Source of the DNA: Doris montereyensis
Lineage: Eukaryota > Mollusca > Gastropoda > Nudibranchia > Dorididae
Length of the DNA: 64,000 nt
Direction of reading: 5' to 3'
Assembly (NCBI GenBank): GCA_037039925.1
Contig: JAXRKP010000342.1
Span: 162,001-226,000 of the forward strand
Position numbers and translations under genes: made by a program. Positions 1-27,440 of the stretch are shown one piece after another. How positions within the stretch are numbered: position 1 is the first letter of the stretch; every line of letters starts with the position of its first letter. The notes under the pieces were generated by a model that made no database searches, was not told the origin of the DNA, and saw nothing but the letters and a program-made list of their open reading frames with translations.

Positions 1-15120
<15,120 letters not shown>

Positions 15121-15134
15121 TATTGCCATAAATT

Positions 15135-15520
15135 TAGAGCTTTATTAACAACAGATGACAGTAAACCCTTACAAACAAGTTATATCCCAGGTAATACCAA
15201 GTATGATTATTAAATCGAGTCAATATTCAATACAGGCTACACAGGTAAGCGTGAGCAGCAGGTCTACTACTCCAAATTTTTAATTATAAAACCTATTTAA
15301 AATGGCGGCTCAGGTGAATGAAAAGTCTACTCAAAGACGGAGAAACAATGAAATATTCATTAATTAAACATCACTTTTGGTAGGAAAATTCATTAAATGA
15401 AAACAATCTTGAGATTATTTAGAACCTACATGCAAAATATGGTTACTCTTAGTGACCTAGAAATAGAGCCCTTGAAGAACAAAGAACAACCAATTCAGGA
15501 AAAATATATAGTATAGAATA
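15135..15520 (+). repeat. Dispersed repeat family 'AAAATGGCG', uninterrupted copy
   Basis: Marks 'cacaggtaagcgtgagcag', 'ttaaaatggcggctcaggtg', 'ttgagattatttagaacct' and 'atgcaaaatatggttactct' in order. It serves as an empty-site reference for the insertion at 9572. Confidence 0.75.
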
Positions 15521-15838
15521 CTTTTCAAGGTAAACACAGACTTCAATATACAGAAGAATGTATTAATGCATTTTTTATGCAGTGGTTGACAGCTATGTAT
15601 TTTGTTTGGTCATTATTAGCTCAGTTGATAAGGACTTGGAGCATCACCAACAATGCCAGGGGATTCATCCAAGCCAGCAACAATGGTGGTCTTTTACATT
15701 GTGTTAAAAGAGACAAAACAAAATGAAACTTAAGAACAAACAAAACAATCTCATTTCTATGAAAACTCTATCAAAGGAATCCCTATTTGAAAAATTTTGT
15801 AATTGTGAAATTTCCAGCTAGCCAATAAATAAATGACA

Positions 15839-16027
15839 TTATGGAGTACTGAGCTGTGGGAGGTGGGGTGGGTGAGGGCAGTTCAGAACGGTAGTAGTGT
15901 ATATCCAACTATAAGAGTCCTTCCTCACTTCAGCAGTGCCTAGCAAAGATCCAAATCTTTCGTTTACTGCATCTAACAATAGTGACAACAAAGAACACAA
16001 TAATGGGCCATGGCTGCTTTCCATCAT
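15839..16027 (-). CDS. Small unassigned open frame
   Basis: 62 codons starting MMESSHGPLL, ending at a stop, with near-normal composition. No domain, splice context or homologue is recognised. It could be chance. Its flank holds a cluster of agatct repeats (16046-16075). Confidence 0.15.
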   Translation of the reverse strand: MMESSHGPLLCSLLSLLLDAVNERFGSLLGTAEVRKDSYSWIYTTTVLNCPHPPHLPQLSTP

Positions 16028-16992
16028 TTTTAGCCTTAACTCACTAGATCTAGATCTAGATCTAGTCTAGTCTAGGTGGATTGTTGTATCTATAAAATCT
16101 TCTATATCCATGGAAATTGGATTTCATGAAATTTTAAGATGGTTTGAAATATAAGATTTAGATTATTATGTTCACTGAGATTCTGATTTTAATGATTATA
16201 ATGAATTTCCGAAAGAGCGAAAATTAATTGGTGTGTGAGACTGACGGTGTGAGTCAGACTAGATTCTAGATTCTAGTCAGAGTGTGCTCACCGTGTCTGA
16301 CTTTTTGTTTAGAAATAATAAAACAAACAACACAAAAAAACCTGTAGCAGTCAGTCCAGTAAGAACAAAGGAAAGCGATTAAATCTATAGATGAACTAGG
16401 CGTACAAGATAATCAAAGTTCAAGAATGGTTACAACTTACATTTTTATTTCTAGGAATAAGGGAAATCTAGATCTAGTTCTACTTTCATTTTCGTTACAT
16501 TTGCAAAAGGGAAATAACATTTGCTGCTCAACAATATGTTGTTTGGAGATATTAAAACCATTATAGTTTTTGAACGTTGAAACATTCTTATTTCAATTAG
16601 ATCCAATTTTGGAAAAAAATAGTGACGTTAAGTAGGGTGTTCAGAAGGTAGAGCTTTATTTCAAGTGTGTTATTTTCCTTGTGGTCAAAACAATATCTGC
16701 CGAACTATCTAAATGAAGCTTGCAGGAAGTGGCACGTTCTCTGAGGAATCTGTCCTTCACATTCTGGAACTCGGAACCATCAGCGGAGCGAAACGAAGAA
16801 CTCCCTTAAATAATATTGCTTTAAAGCGTGTTAATCAACGGTATAAAGAAAGAGGTTTAAGTTTAGTTATGATATCATTTAAATCTAGATATATTTCTAT
16901 ATGTTCTTTCGTCATTCATATAGATCTAGATCTAATATAGATCTAGACGATGATGGACGGTCTGACCTAAATCGCGGCCAGTCGGGGAGTGG

Positions 16993-17010
16993 CTACTACC
17001 GCACTGTCAA
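16993..17010 (+). mobile_element. Left tip of PIF/Harbinger element PIF1 (split off by insertion)
   Basis: TACCGCACTGTCAA at 16997-17010 continues, after removal of the 13.6-kb insert and one CTGTCAA copy, into CTAAACAGTT at 30593. The joined end matches the reverse complement of PIF1's right end (34798-34820) at 22 of 23 positions. This is the only part of PIF1 left of the insertion. Confidence 0.8.
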
Positions 17011-17880
17011 TAGGTACCACAAACCAATTTCTCAATTAGGAAATATCTTAAAAACAATGTTTACAATCAGACAGAACTTGTAAAAACATGAACAACAAAC
17101 TTTACTTCATCAAAATCGACCAACAAATAACAAAGTTATGAATTTGTAAAGTTTATTTTTGGACTTAGTTTTTTTCGAGACTCGAAAAAACGTTATTTTA
17201 GACAATATTTACAGTTGAATTAATATAAATTGAATGATTTTGATAAGGAAGTAATCCAACAATGCAAAAATACTGTATGTCAAGTTCATAAATTATAAAG
17301 GACAATAAGCTAGCATGAATATTAAAAAAGATACGAAGGTACGAAATTGTAAAAAAATCCTTGGACTTAGCCAAAAACGCAGGATTTTCATAGAACAGCA
17401 CTCTAGATGCTATTTTGAGGACCGCATAAAAATGTCCACAAAGGGAATGATTGGGTCAGCATTCAGTAAATCACTTTAAAAGCATATAGAGACAATGCCT
17501 ATTTTTTTCCACAGCAATACGTGAAAACATTTTAAAGTTATTGAAGGATGATTGTGGGGGTGAGGGTCAAAATCGGCCACTCGGCAGAATAATCTTAGAA
17601 TTTAGGGAATCTGGAACTTAAAATCTTAATAAAACGAAAACTAATGAAGCTATGAAGGCATATTATATACCAAAATAAACATGCATTTGAGGACTATTTA
17701 AAGAAAACAATTAAATACATATCTTTCTCATACTTAAACCAGTCAGGGGTAGAAAAGAAAAAGTTACCGGTTAAAAATTAAAATGCATGAAAAAATTATG
17801 GATTCCGATCACCAAAATGTTAATAACTTTTGAACTATACAAGCTGTCTAGCTATAATATACATCAAATTAGTTATCCCC

Positions 17881-18780
17881 CAGACTAGCAGCGGGCACTT
17901 GCCGTCATCGACCGAAAAAACGTCTTAATCGTTCTATTCTCTTTTAAATCAAACTCAACCTGCAAAAAACTACTAGGTTATAATTAAAGATCTGCTCTGT
18001 ACGAAGATCAGCGGTTTTACTAGTATATTAGTAGTAAAAGAGATATAGCTCTTCAAAAATAGCTAACTTAACGGTGTACATCGCCGATTTTCATCGCTCA
18101 AAAACGGCTGGCACACACTATAAATTCATGTGTTTCTCCAATTTCGTTGAACTTAGCTATCGCTTTGCAATGAAGTGTGTTAAATTAGCCTTTGAAAGCT
18201 TTCCTGTGCTATCAATTTCTCCAAGCTCGATATCTATAAATAGCTTTAAACTTAGCGGAAAGTTGACCTATTTAGAGTCGGGAAAATCCGATCTTTGCCG
18301 ATTGAAAATGACTAAGAGTCCCAGACTCTTAGCAGCGGGCGACTTGCCGTCATCGACCGAAAATAAGGTCGTCTTTCTATCTCTCTTTTAAATCAAACTC
18401 AACCTACACAAAAAACTACTAGGTTATACTTAAAGATCTGCTCTGTACGAAGATCTAAGCGGTTTTACTAGTATATTAGTAGTAAAAGAGATATAGCTCT
18501 TCAAAAATAGCTAACTTAACGGTGTACATCGCCGATTTTCATCGCTCAAAAACGGCTGGCACACACTATAAATTCATGTGTTTCTCCAATTGCCTCGCGC
18601 GATGCGTTGAACTTAGCTATCGCTTTGCAATGAAGTGTGTTAAATTAGCCTTTGAATGAGCTTTCCTGTGCTATCAATTTCTCCAAGCTCCGATATCTAT
18701 AAATAGCTTTAAACTTAGCGGAAAGTTGACCTATTTTGAGTCGGGAAAATCCGATCTTTGCCGATTGAAAATGACTAAGA
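17881..18780 (+). repeat. Two-copy tandem repeat, unit about 440-460 bp
   Basis: Copies at 17881-18317 and 18322-18780 are nearly identical ('agcagcgggc', 'gccgtcatcgaccgaaaa', 'ggtgtacatcgccgattttc', 'gattgaaaatgactaagag'). They differ by short insertions in the second copy, e.g. 'gcctcgcgcgatgc' after 'ctccaatt'. No gene seen. Confidence 0.85.
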
Positions 18781-19071
18781 GAATTATATACTCGAATACA
18801 GTGTCCTCTTCTCGATTTCAGTTATCATGTCCAAAAATGACTTCATGATTGGTTGAATCAAAATTCTTTTCTCCATCAAAAATGGATATGGAAAGCTTTG
18901 CAAAAATGTGCAGTGCCTTCCGATATCCTTTTCGATTGAAAATCGAGATTTCAGTACTTTCACTTTCACTTTGAAACTGACTGCCTAGCGATCAGCACCA
19001 GAACAACACCACTCTCCCGCTCTACTTCATTCCGATTTTAGATCTAGATAAACTTCTTTTCTCATTCAAAA

Positions 19072-19680
19072 ATGGATATGGATCTTCTTGAAATGTGTGG
19101 TAAGTATTTCCTCTATTTTCTTTTAAATATTAAGATACATAATATGACCCACTTGTTGCTTCGATTGTTGACAAATTTGACTGGAGAACGATTGTTTGGT
19201 GATTTGGAATTAGACTATGACATGCATAAGCGTAGAAGAGCTAATTTACACTTAAGGTCCACTATCAATATGTGGAAGCATAATAAGACTGTACATTGGT
19301 TTTTGTAGTTTGCGTGAAAAAGAGCAAAATACAATTTTAGTGGCAGCCAAAAAGAATTCAGAAAATTTAGTGTTACAAAGTAAACATTGTGAAGCCCAGG
19401 TTCGTGAGAAAAGTAAAACACAAAATGCAGGAGAATAAGAGAAAAGATGTGAGATGAAAAAAGAAAGATTTAAAAGATAGGAGAAAAAAGCTGACATTTT
19501 AGATGCAATTATTTCAGATGGTGGATTGTGTAAGACTAGAGAAGATTTGGATAACTTAAGGAAAAATGGCACCGCAGATAGTTTAAGAAATCAGATAAGA
19601 TACAGGAAAATATTTTTCATGGATGAAAAAAAGCTTAAAAGTAACAGGGACCATCAATACACCGTATACATGTAGTTGTT
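19072..19680 (+). pseudogene. C-terminal fragment of the TAGGTACC-element gene (copy A)
   Basis: Begins with MDMDLLEMC followed by a donor-like gtaagt. From 19165 it reads LTNLTGERLFGDLELDYD and RSTINMWKHNKTV, then in other frames REKEQNTILVAAKKN, ADILDAIISDGGLCKTR, LRNQIRYRKIFFMDEK. The same order occurs at the end of the inner element's gene (25570-26040: RSTINMWKHND, ILDVILEKG, LKNQIRYRKLFLNEK). Several breaks. Its orientation is opposite to the outer element's own gene, so it is a rearranged or separately inserted piece. Confidence 0.65.
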
Positions 19681-20035
19681 GATTGATAATATTGAATGAT
19701 TTTAATTTTGTTATATATACATGATGTAATTGTGAGTTCCTCGAGCTTGTGTAATTTTGTCTAAATTTAATATATTCCTTATTCTTTTCTTTTCATTTTA
19801 ATCGTGTATCCGGCTGCTTGGTCGACTTTGAGAGACATTTCTATTACTACTATGTTTATTTCGTCCCTGGGATATTACCAAACCCAAAGCTGCCATATCG
19901 TCTGCAACTGCAACAACTGATCTCAAAATTTCAGCTGAGTTTCACCAACACTTAAGATAAGGCAGGCGACAAACAGTTGACCTAAAAGCTCTTACTCTTA
20001 TAATTATTATTTGTTTTTTGCCCGGTACAAAGGGC

Positions 20036-20690
20036 AAAGTTTCATTGATTTATCTTACCATTTAACATTTTTATAATGGAAAAACTGATTTGGCACAAAA
20101 TATTTTCATTTGAGGGAAGTTATTAATTTTTTGCCAACGACTCTGTATGATTTAGTTCCTATTATGATTAAACCCACCATTTCTTGACCCTCAAAGCATA
20201 AATAAGTATGCAAAGTTTCATTGATGTATCTTTGCGGATAAATATGATGAAAAACCTGATTTTTTGTCAAAATATTTTTCTAGCGTAAATTACTATTTTT
20301 TGCCCACAACTCTGTTGATTTAGTTCCTATCATAATTATAACACCATAAATGTATTTCTTGACCCTCAAAGCATAAGTATGCAAAGTTTCATTTTTTATC
20401 TTACCATTTAAGATTTTAATAATTTAAAAACTGATTTTCTGGGAAAATATTTTCCCGCGCGTAAATTATTAATTTTTGCCCACAACTTTGTTTATTTAGT
20501 TCCTATCATAATTAAAACACCACAGTGTCTTGACTCTCAAAGCATCCGGTTGACTTCAAAAATGACTATGAAATCATGCAAATGCTTTTCATTGATGTAT
20601 CTTACTCATTTAACTTTAATTTAAGGTATGGTCTTTCATAATGATGAAAAACCTGATTTTCGCCAAAATATCTTCCAATGAGCCCAAATT
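20036..20690 (+). repeat. 178-bp tandem repeat array (first block)
   Basis: Units start 'gcaaagtttcattgat' and contain 'aaaaactgatt', 'ttttgccca', 'tttagttcctat' and 'cctcaaagcata'. Three to four units, diverged. The same unit forms the array at 27441-28090. Confidence 0.8.
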
Positions 20691-21310
20691 ATGCTGGAGA
20701 ACCTTGTTTGGTGATTTGGAATATTTCTTTATGTCTCTGAAAAAAACTATGACATGCATTTAAGTCTTTCTATGATTTAGAAGAGCTAATTTACACAATT
20801 AAGGTCCACTATCAATATGTGGAAGCATAATAAGACTGTACATTGGTTTTAGCGTAAAACTTTTAGAAACATTTGTAAAATTCATAACTTTTTTATTTAT
20901 CAACCGATTTTGATAATTTAAAAAGAGCAAAATACAATTTTAGTGGCAGCCAAAAGAATTCAGAAAATTTAGTGTTACATTAAGATACATAATAAACATT
21001 GTGAAGCCGCTTGTTTGGTGATTTGGGTTCGTGAGAAAGTAAAACACAAAATGCAGGAGAATAAGAATTCAGAAAGATGTAAGTAAGAAAGATTTAAAAG
21101 ATAGGAGATTTAAAAAAGCTGACATTTTAGATGCAATTATTTCAGATGGTGGATTGTGTAAGACTAGAGAAGATTTGGATAACTTAAGGAAAAATGGAAC
21201 CGCAGAAAGTTTAAGAAATCAGATAAGATACAGGAAAATATTTTTGGATGAAAAAAGCTTAAAAGTAACAGGGACCATCAATACACTGTATACATGTAGT
21301 TGTTGATTGA
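20680..21310 (+). pseudogene. Scrambled second copy of the C-terminal fragment (copy B)
   Basis: From 20690 to about 21130, short pieces matching copy A (19175-19520) alternate with pieces matching 28085-28530. After that it follows copy A closely ('agctgacattttagatgc', 'gatttggataacttaagg'). The tail 21310-21540 matches 19680-19925. No usable frame. Confidence 0.7.
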
Positions 21311-22149
21311 TAATATTGAATGATTTTAATTTTGTTATATATACATGATGTAATTGTGAGTTCCTCGAGCTTGTGTAATTGTGTCTAAATTTAATATATT
21401 CCTTATTCTTTCTTTTCATTTTTTGCGTCGTGTATCCGGCTGCGGGGTCGACTTTGAGAGACATTTCTATTACTACTATGAGCCGTCGTCCCTGGGATAT
21501 ACCATACCCAAAGCTGCCATATCGTCTGCAACAACTGATCTCACAGTAGGTACCACAAACGGCAGGCCGGACTGGGCAGCCGTTTCGCTCAGATCGGTGA
21601 AAATCCGAGATAATAGGCGACGTTAACAAAGCACAGCTCCTCTTTCATTTGATCAATTACAATGAAATAAAAAAGAATCTGGAAGGCTTTGTTTTGTCTG
21701 TCTTATGTATATTTTAATGTTATCGTGTCTTATATAGATCGTTTTTATTTTTACAATGAAAAATATGTGGAATAGTCATTTTTGACGAGACTCGGCCGCG
21801 ACCCAGCACGTAGATCTAAACTGCATTCGTTGATTAACGGATTTCTCCGTGGCGATTCCTCGCACAAAAATAACCGTGACATCACCAGAAAGGTCAGAAT
21901 CTGACCTTTATTATTATACTAGGCATCCCATGATTCATTTACGATGGCAAGCGTGGTTGAGTGAGGAACGTCAAATTTCTCGCAGAACTGTTTAAAACTA
22001 GCGAAATATAAATTTTTTCACGCTGTGCTATACTTCATAAGAAAGCCCATGATGTATGTTATTCGGGCATGACATAGTTACATGGCTTAATTTCATCGCC
22101 ACCGAGTAATTGGAACATAAAAACAACACCCCATCGTCGATTCAAAGCA

Positions 22150-25100
22150 ATGGCGAAAGAGGGACAAAGCATGAAGCCCAGCTCCCACGACGGCAGCGAC
22201 CATGATAACACCCTACATTGCAGTATAAATGATCAAAATCCGTCAACCATTTCAATATCTACAGAACTGAAAGGTAAGTTGATTTATATTTTGCCTATTT
22301 CCTAAGTTTTAGCTTTTTAATTTAGATAGATGAAAAAATAAACATCACCACAAGTTCAATCAGTAACAGGGGGGGCATTTTCATTATCGGAATAGCCAAT
22401 TGAACAGCCGGGTCACTGTGGTCGACCGGAAATCCGCTAAAATGCTTATCAGCGAACATAAACAATCTCCCTTGTCCCTTGCATACTCTACACTACACAC
22501 TTCAATTTTAACGAATTCACTCTTTTTTTGTGTGTGTAATGAATACTCCTGAAGTTTATTGAAATATATAATATTTAAACAAACGGCTGGTTACTAGTAC
22601 TAGAAAATTGTGGATCTATTACTATTACCTGGTATTATTATTACGCCTGTGTCTGTTACTGTTCATCAATCTTCCCTCCCCCCCCCCCCCCTTTCCACCC
22701 CCGCAATATATAACTTAGTGTATTACGTTATTTGTTCTCCCTCTAGATGATGAAGTATACCAAGCTCTTAAGAGACACTTTCATCGACATGGGAAGGGTC
22801 GACCGCCAGATTTGCCCAAGGGACTTATTATCACCAACCGACTGCTGCTTCAGCTTTTCTTCTTGAAGGAGGAAACTCATCACAGTTATTTGCAGGTTAG
22901 TATTAGTATTGTTGCCTCATACATTCTGCTCTTGTTTCACTGCTTCATTTTCACATTTTTACTAGCGAAATGAAGACGACATACTGCTTTGATGGATGCA
23001 AATAACAGATCCGCAGATCAAGTCTCAACTTATTCAATCACTGTTCTCAATCACTGTTCCTTAGTTTCATTTTTCCATCATTTTGTATTGCCTTTTATTC
23101 TATTGCTTTAACTTTAACTATTGATACGTACGTGCGAATAACAACAGTCTTATTTTTTTGAAGGGGCTTAAAAATATCCTATTTTTATCTTCCTCAGCTC
23201 AAATCTTGGCTGGAAAAATTGGCTCCTGAAACCGTGGCAGTGACTGAGGGCCGCATTAAAAATAGAATTCAAACCATTTTGAAGCTGTGTTCTAAAAGGA
23301 CTACAGCAGACACGCTTCGCTTCCTTGGGGAAAGCTATGACTTCTTCGCCCTTGCTGAACCTCTAGCCCTCCTTGGACTAACACGTCGTCATTTGACTGG
23401 CCTAGATCAGTTTGACAAATCCCCACAGTCCATGATATCTAATGCTGTAGTTATTGCCTTAGAAAACTTTAAATCTCAGGTAAGGAGACAAGTGCCTTTG
23501 TCACAAGATGGTTAGCGAATCTGTGTGTACCATGTAAAGACCTCACACCAAAACAGCTTAAATTAAAAGTAGAGAAGATTGTCAAAACTGCAAGAAAATA
23601 TAAGAATAATCAGAATTTCATTGACACTTTGTTAGCCTCCCCATTTTATCCTCTTCCCCGCCAAGCATCCCTTTAGAAAACGCTGTAGAGGATAGACAAA
23701 ATGCCATACTTAAAAGGGAAGTACAGACCCAGTTGTCCAAAAATGAAGCTTCAGAAATTAATAATAAGCAGTTGCAACTTAAAGTTGATGTCCTTACTGA
23801 AGAATTGAAAGCTAATTTTAACAGTTTTGAGGCTATGAAGAGAAACGTTAATGAATTACAAAATACAGAAAAAGCAAATAAGAAACTAAGAATGCAAAAG
23901 GTAAAATTACAAAACAAAATAGATGATTTAAAGACCACTAAGATATATAAAAATAACGCTAAATTAAGAAATGAAATAGCCTGTTTGGAAAATAAAGTAG
24001 ATCAATTGGAAAAAAGAGATTAGCAGAGCTCAGAAATCAGACACAAAAGAAAATTTAGCCAAATTAAAACGAAAAATCAACAATGAACAATCAGAAAAAT
24101 GTAAGTGGAAGGCAAAGTTTAGTAAATTAAATGATTCTTTAGTCATTGATGATGATGATAGGCATGAGTTTGATGAGGATTTAAGTTTACGAAGAATCAT
24201 CAAATAAATTTAAACCCAATGTAAGACTAACGTACATGGCCCTACAACAAGGAATTGCAGATATTCCTGCTGGCAAATGCAGCAAAGTTGTAGATATAGT
24301 TAGTGAACACCTTCACGGTAAAAAACTTAGAAACCTGCCAAGCACTTCAAGTGCTTTGAATATGGCAGATGAAGGCCATCACATTGCGAAGCAACAGGTC
24401 GCATACCAGATGCTTAATTGCGAGCAATTTACTTTTTGCATCAGATGGCACTAGTCGTCAGAAACAACATTATGTGGAGCGACATATTGTTCTAGAAGAT
24501 GGCTCACACCTTAGTTTAGGTTTTAACGAACTGGCTACTGATGACGCAAAATCTCTTTTAGAACAATCAGTGGAAATCTTAGAAGAGATTACAGAAGTCC
24601 ATTGCTCTGCTAATGATGATTTGGATAGGGATGCTATTCTTATCCAAATCTTACGAAAGATGAAGGCATTGATGTCTGATCGGGCTGCAAACATGAAATG
24701 TTTTGATAAGGCCTTTCATGAATTTAAAAAAGAAAAATTAGGGGCTGATGATGCCAGTACTATTTTCCTTTTTTGCAATGCGCATTTTTTGTTAGGTCTG
24801 TCTACAGCAGTAGAGAAAGTTGCTGCCGAGATAGAGTCTGAAATGTCAGAACCTGGGACATCATTTGGTGGACCATTTCTGTTTTTTGACCAGAAGGCCA
24901 GCATGGCACTCATCCGATGTGCTGCTGACATATGTGGCCCTAGAGGCGATGAGAAAAACGGTTGCCGTCAACAGTGGCTTGCTTATTGTCAAAAAATGAG
25001 CTTGAAGTCTTTATTTTGTAGTTTTAGAAGTAACAGGTTCAATAACGTTTTTGAAAATGCTTTTGCTTTAGTTGAACATAAAGATCACATTATTGACTTT

Positions 25101-26051
25101 TTAGACAACTTCTGCACCATTGCAAACAAAAAAGTGATGGCTGTGCGCTCTGCTCTTGATAATAATAAAATTGTTTCTTCTGTTTTATCAATTGCCATAT
25201 ACAACAGTATCCTCACAGGGCCATATTGGAATCTCATGAACAGTCAAAAGCCTTACTCTGCGTTTCCTATGTCACGTTCAACAGATTAGTTCTGCTTTGT
25301 CAGAGTGGGCATCTTTATCTGACCCTGAGGATTTACTCCGACTCAGACCCTGCATAAGTGAAGTTGAATTTTCTTCACAAGCAATGGATAACTCTTTTGT
25401 AGAATCGAGGGCATTCTGTGCTGAGACATTTTTTAAGAGTTTTACCTCAATTGCTGAGGAGGTGAATGTTGTCCTCAAGAGACAATTATGTGAATTTTTG
25501 GACGATGGTATTTTTGCTGGAGATATTCCCTTGGATGTTAGACAAGTTTTAGATAAATGTCCATTAACTAATCTGACAGGCGGCGTCTCTTTGGAGACTT
25601 TGACTATGATGTGAACAAAAGACGACATTGTTCAACTCATCATCGTTCCACTATTAATATGTGGAAGCATAATGACACCCTGGCATGGCTAATGAAGAAA
25701 AGTAAAGGAGAACAAAACAAAATAATGATTTCAGCCTACAAAGGTGGAAAATTATTAAGAAAAGAGCACAACGAGGCTGTTTTAAGAGAAAAACAAAAAA
25801 TTCTTAGACTAATAGAAGAAAATGAAACGAAAAAGAACGAAAAAGAACTTTTAAGCTTAGAACAAAGGAATCGAATTCTTGATGTCATTCTAGAGAAAGG
25901 TGTATGCTCCAGCAAGGAGAATATTGATTATTTGTTTAAATTTGGAACGTCAGAAGATTTAAAAAATCAAATTCGATATAGGAAACTCTTTTTAAATGAG
26001 AAGAATCTTAAGACATCAGGTACAAAAAGCAGCTTTTTGACCAACTCATGA
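22150..26051 (+). CDS. Putative transposase of the inner TAGGTACC element, several frame breaks
   Basis: Exon 1 22150-22273 (ATG at 22150, donor AAAG|gtaagt), exon 2 22747-22895 (ctctag / GCAG|gttag), exon 3 from 23198 (cctcag) to the stop at 26049-26051. In order the protein has: a short N-terminus; a domain with GRPPDLPKGL and NRLLLQLFFLKEE (exon 2); LKSWLEKLAP; a coiled coil (23680-24200); KLRNLPSTSS; LFASDGTSRQKQ (24436); MSDRAANMKCFDKAF (24672); FCNAHFLLGL (24772); NRFNNVFENA (25035); RSTINMWKHND; LKNQIRYRKLFLNE. The two Asp, CxxH-like and Glu blocks look like a DDE/RNase H-fold transposase, which is inference. About seven one-base breaks (near 23510, 23670, 24020, 24190, 24440, 25285, 25590) interrupt an otherwise clean protein of roughly 950 residues. 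No named family is claimed. Confidence 0.7.
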
Positions 26052-26249
26052 GTGTCATTAATCATGATTAATTTGCATTAAATGTTTTGACATTGAAGAT
26101 AGATGAAATAATTGAAACTGTTGTAGTTGTAAGGTTTGACCACAATATGCAAAATAATCACATTCCAATAGCATTTTTAATAAGTTTTAAAAAAAAGTAA
26201 CACTTCAATGCTTGTAATCTATTATCCTCACATATTTAATATATTAATA

Positions 26250-26700
26250 GAGCTCAGATTTCTCTCTAATTTGATATATGATATGACTGGATAGCTTTTA
26301 CGGTTCTAAATTTATTGAAGGTTTTGTTCTCGGAATGCATAATTTCCGTTAACAATTTTTATCAATTACTTTTTTTCCTTTTGGCTTGGCTGAAAGACAT
26401 TTTAAGGAATATAATACTTATTTGATTAACTTAATTAAATAGAGCTTAGATATTTCTTTAATTTGATGTATAACATGACTTCATAGCTGTTACAGTTTTT
26501 AATTTATTGAAGTTTTTTGTTCTCGGAATTTGTAATTTGGCAAACATTTTCTCTCAAGGACTTACGAGTTATTTTGCCCTAGGTGAATTTTTATGAGGAA
26601 TACAATTCTTTAATTCATATCATTAGATAGACCTTAGATTTCTCTTTAATTTGATATATGATGTGACTTAATAGCTTTGTTAGTTTTCTTTTATTTAAAT
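26250..26700 (+). repeat. Tandem repeat near 188 bp in the inner element's 3' part
   Basis: Two and a half units marked by 'gatttctctctaatttgata' / 'gatttctctttaatttgata' at about 26255, 26445 and 26632, with 'tgttctcggaat' recurring. Confidence 0.7.
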
Positions 26701-27440
26701 TTTAGTTCGAAATTGCTCAAATCAGTCCATTTTTTTGCCAGTGGCCAATTTTAACTTTGGATCCTCAATCATTGTACGATGAGTTCAACATTTTTTCATG
26801 AAACACTGCCAAAAAAATTAGGCTTTGTCTGTATATACTTTTGGTGTGATTTACTGAATTCTAACTCTCTCAATTCATTCGTTACATTTCTGTGAGCTTC
26901 TAAATATGGCATTCTGAACCGTTTTCTTATGAAATATGAAAAAAAATTCAAAGTCCGGGTGGTTTTTTCAATTTTGTAACATCATATCTTTGTCAGTATT
27001 CATGTCAGAATGTCTTCCTTTATAATTTGTGAAGATAACAAAGCAAAGTCATGGATTATATGCTTATATCCTGTTTCCAATCATTCAATTTGTTTTAATT
27101 TCACCACATAATGGCATAAAAAATGGCCTAAAATTGCTTTTTTTATTTTGTGAAAAAATTTTAAGTCCCAATAAACTTTGAAATTTCATAACTTCATTAT
27201 TTGTTGATCGATTTTGTTGAAGTAAAGTTTGTTTTTCTTGTTTTTACAAGCTCTGTCTGAAAGTCATATTGTATTTAAGTTATCTGCCAATTGAAAAAAG
27301 GGGTTGTGGTACCTACTCACAGGTTTCAGCTGAGTTTCACAACATAAAGATAAGGCAGGCGACAAACAGTTGACCTATTAGCTCTTACTCTTATAATTAT
27401 TATTTAATGTTTTCTTTTTTAGAGACACAAGTACTAAGTA

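Larger units (their letters stand above)
21547..27315 (+). mobile_element. Inner TAGGTACC element (5.8 kb), complete with gene
   Basis: Ends TAGGTACCACAA (21547-21558) and TTGTGGTACCTA (27304-27315), flanked by CTCACAG on both sides (21540-21546, 27316-27322). The unfilled site exists at 19910-19940 ('caacaactgatctca' running into 'tttcagctgagtttcac'), which fixes the borders independently. It contains one spliced gene from 22150 to 26051 on the plus strand. Its 3' noncoding part has a repeat with unit near 188 bp (26250-26700). Confidence 0.85.

Noticed and set aside
19072..19308. A host gene starting MDMDLLEMC
   Set aside because: The following sequence is the tail of a transposon gene present in three copies; no evidence for a host role.
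21547..27315. Naming the TAGGTACC elements hAT, P, Kolobok or Dada
   Set aside because: Ends and 7-bp duplication do not fit the first three well, and a Dada match cannot be tested without a protein comparison.
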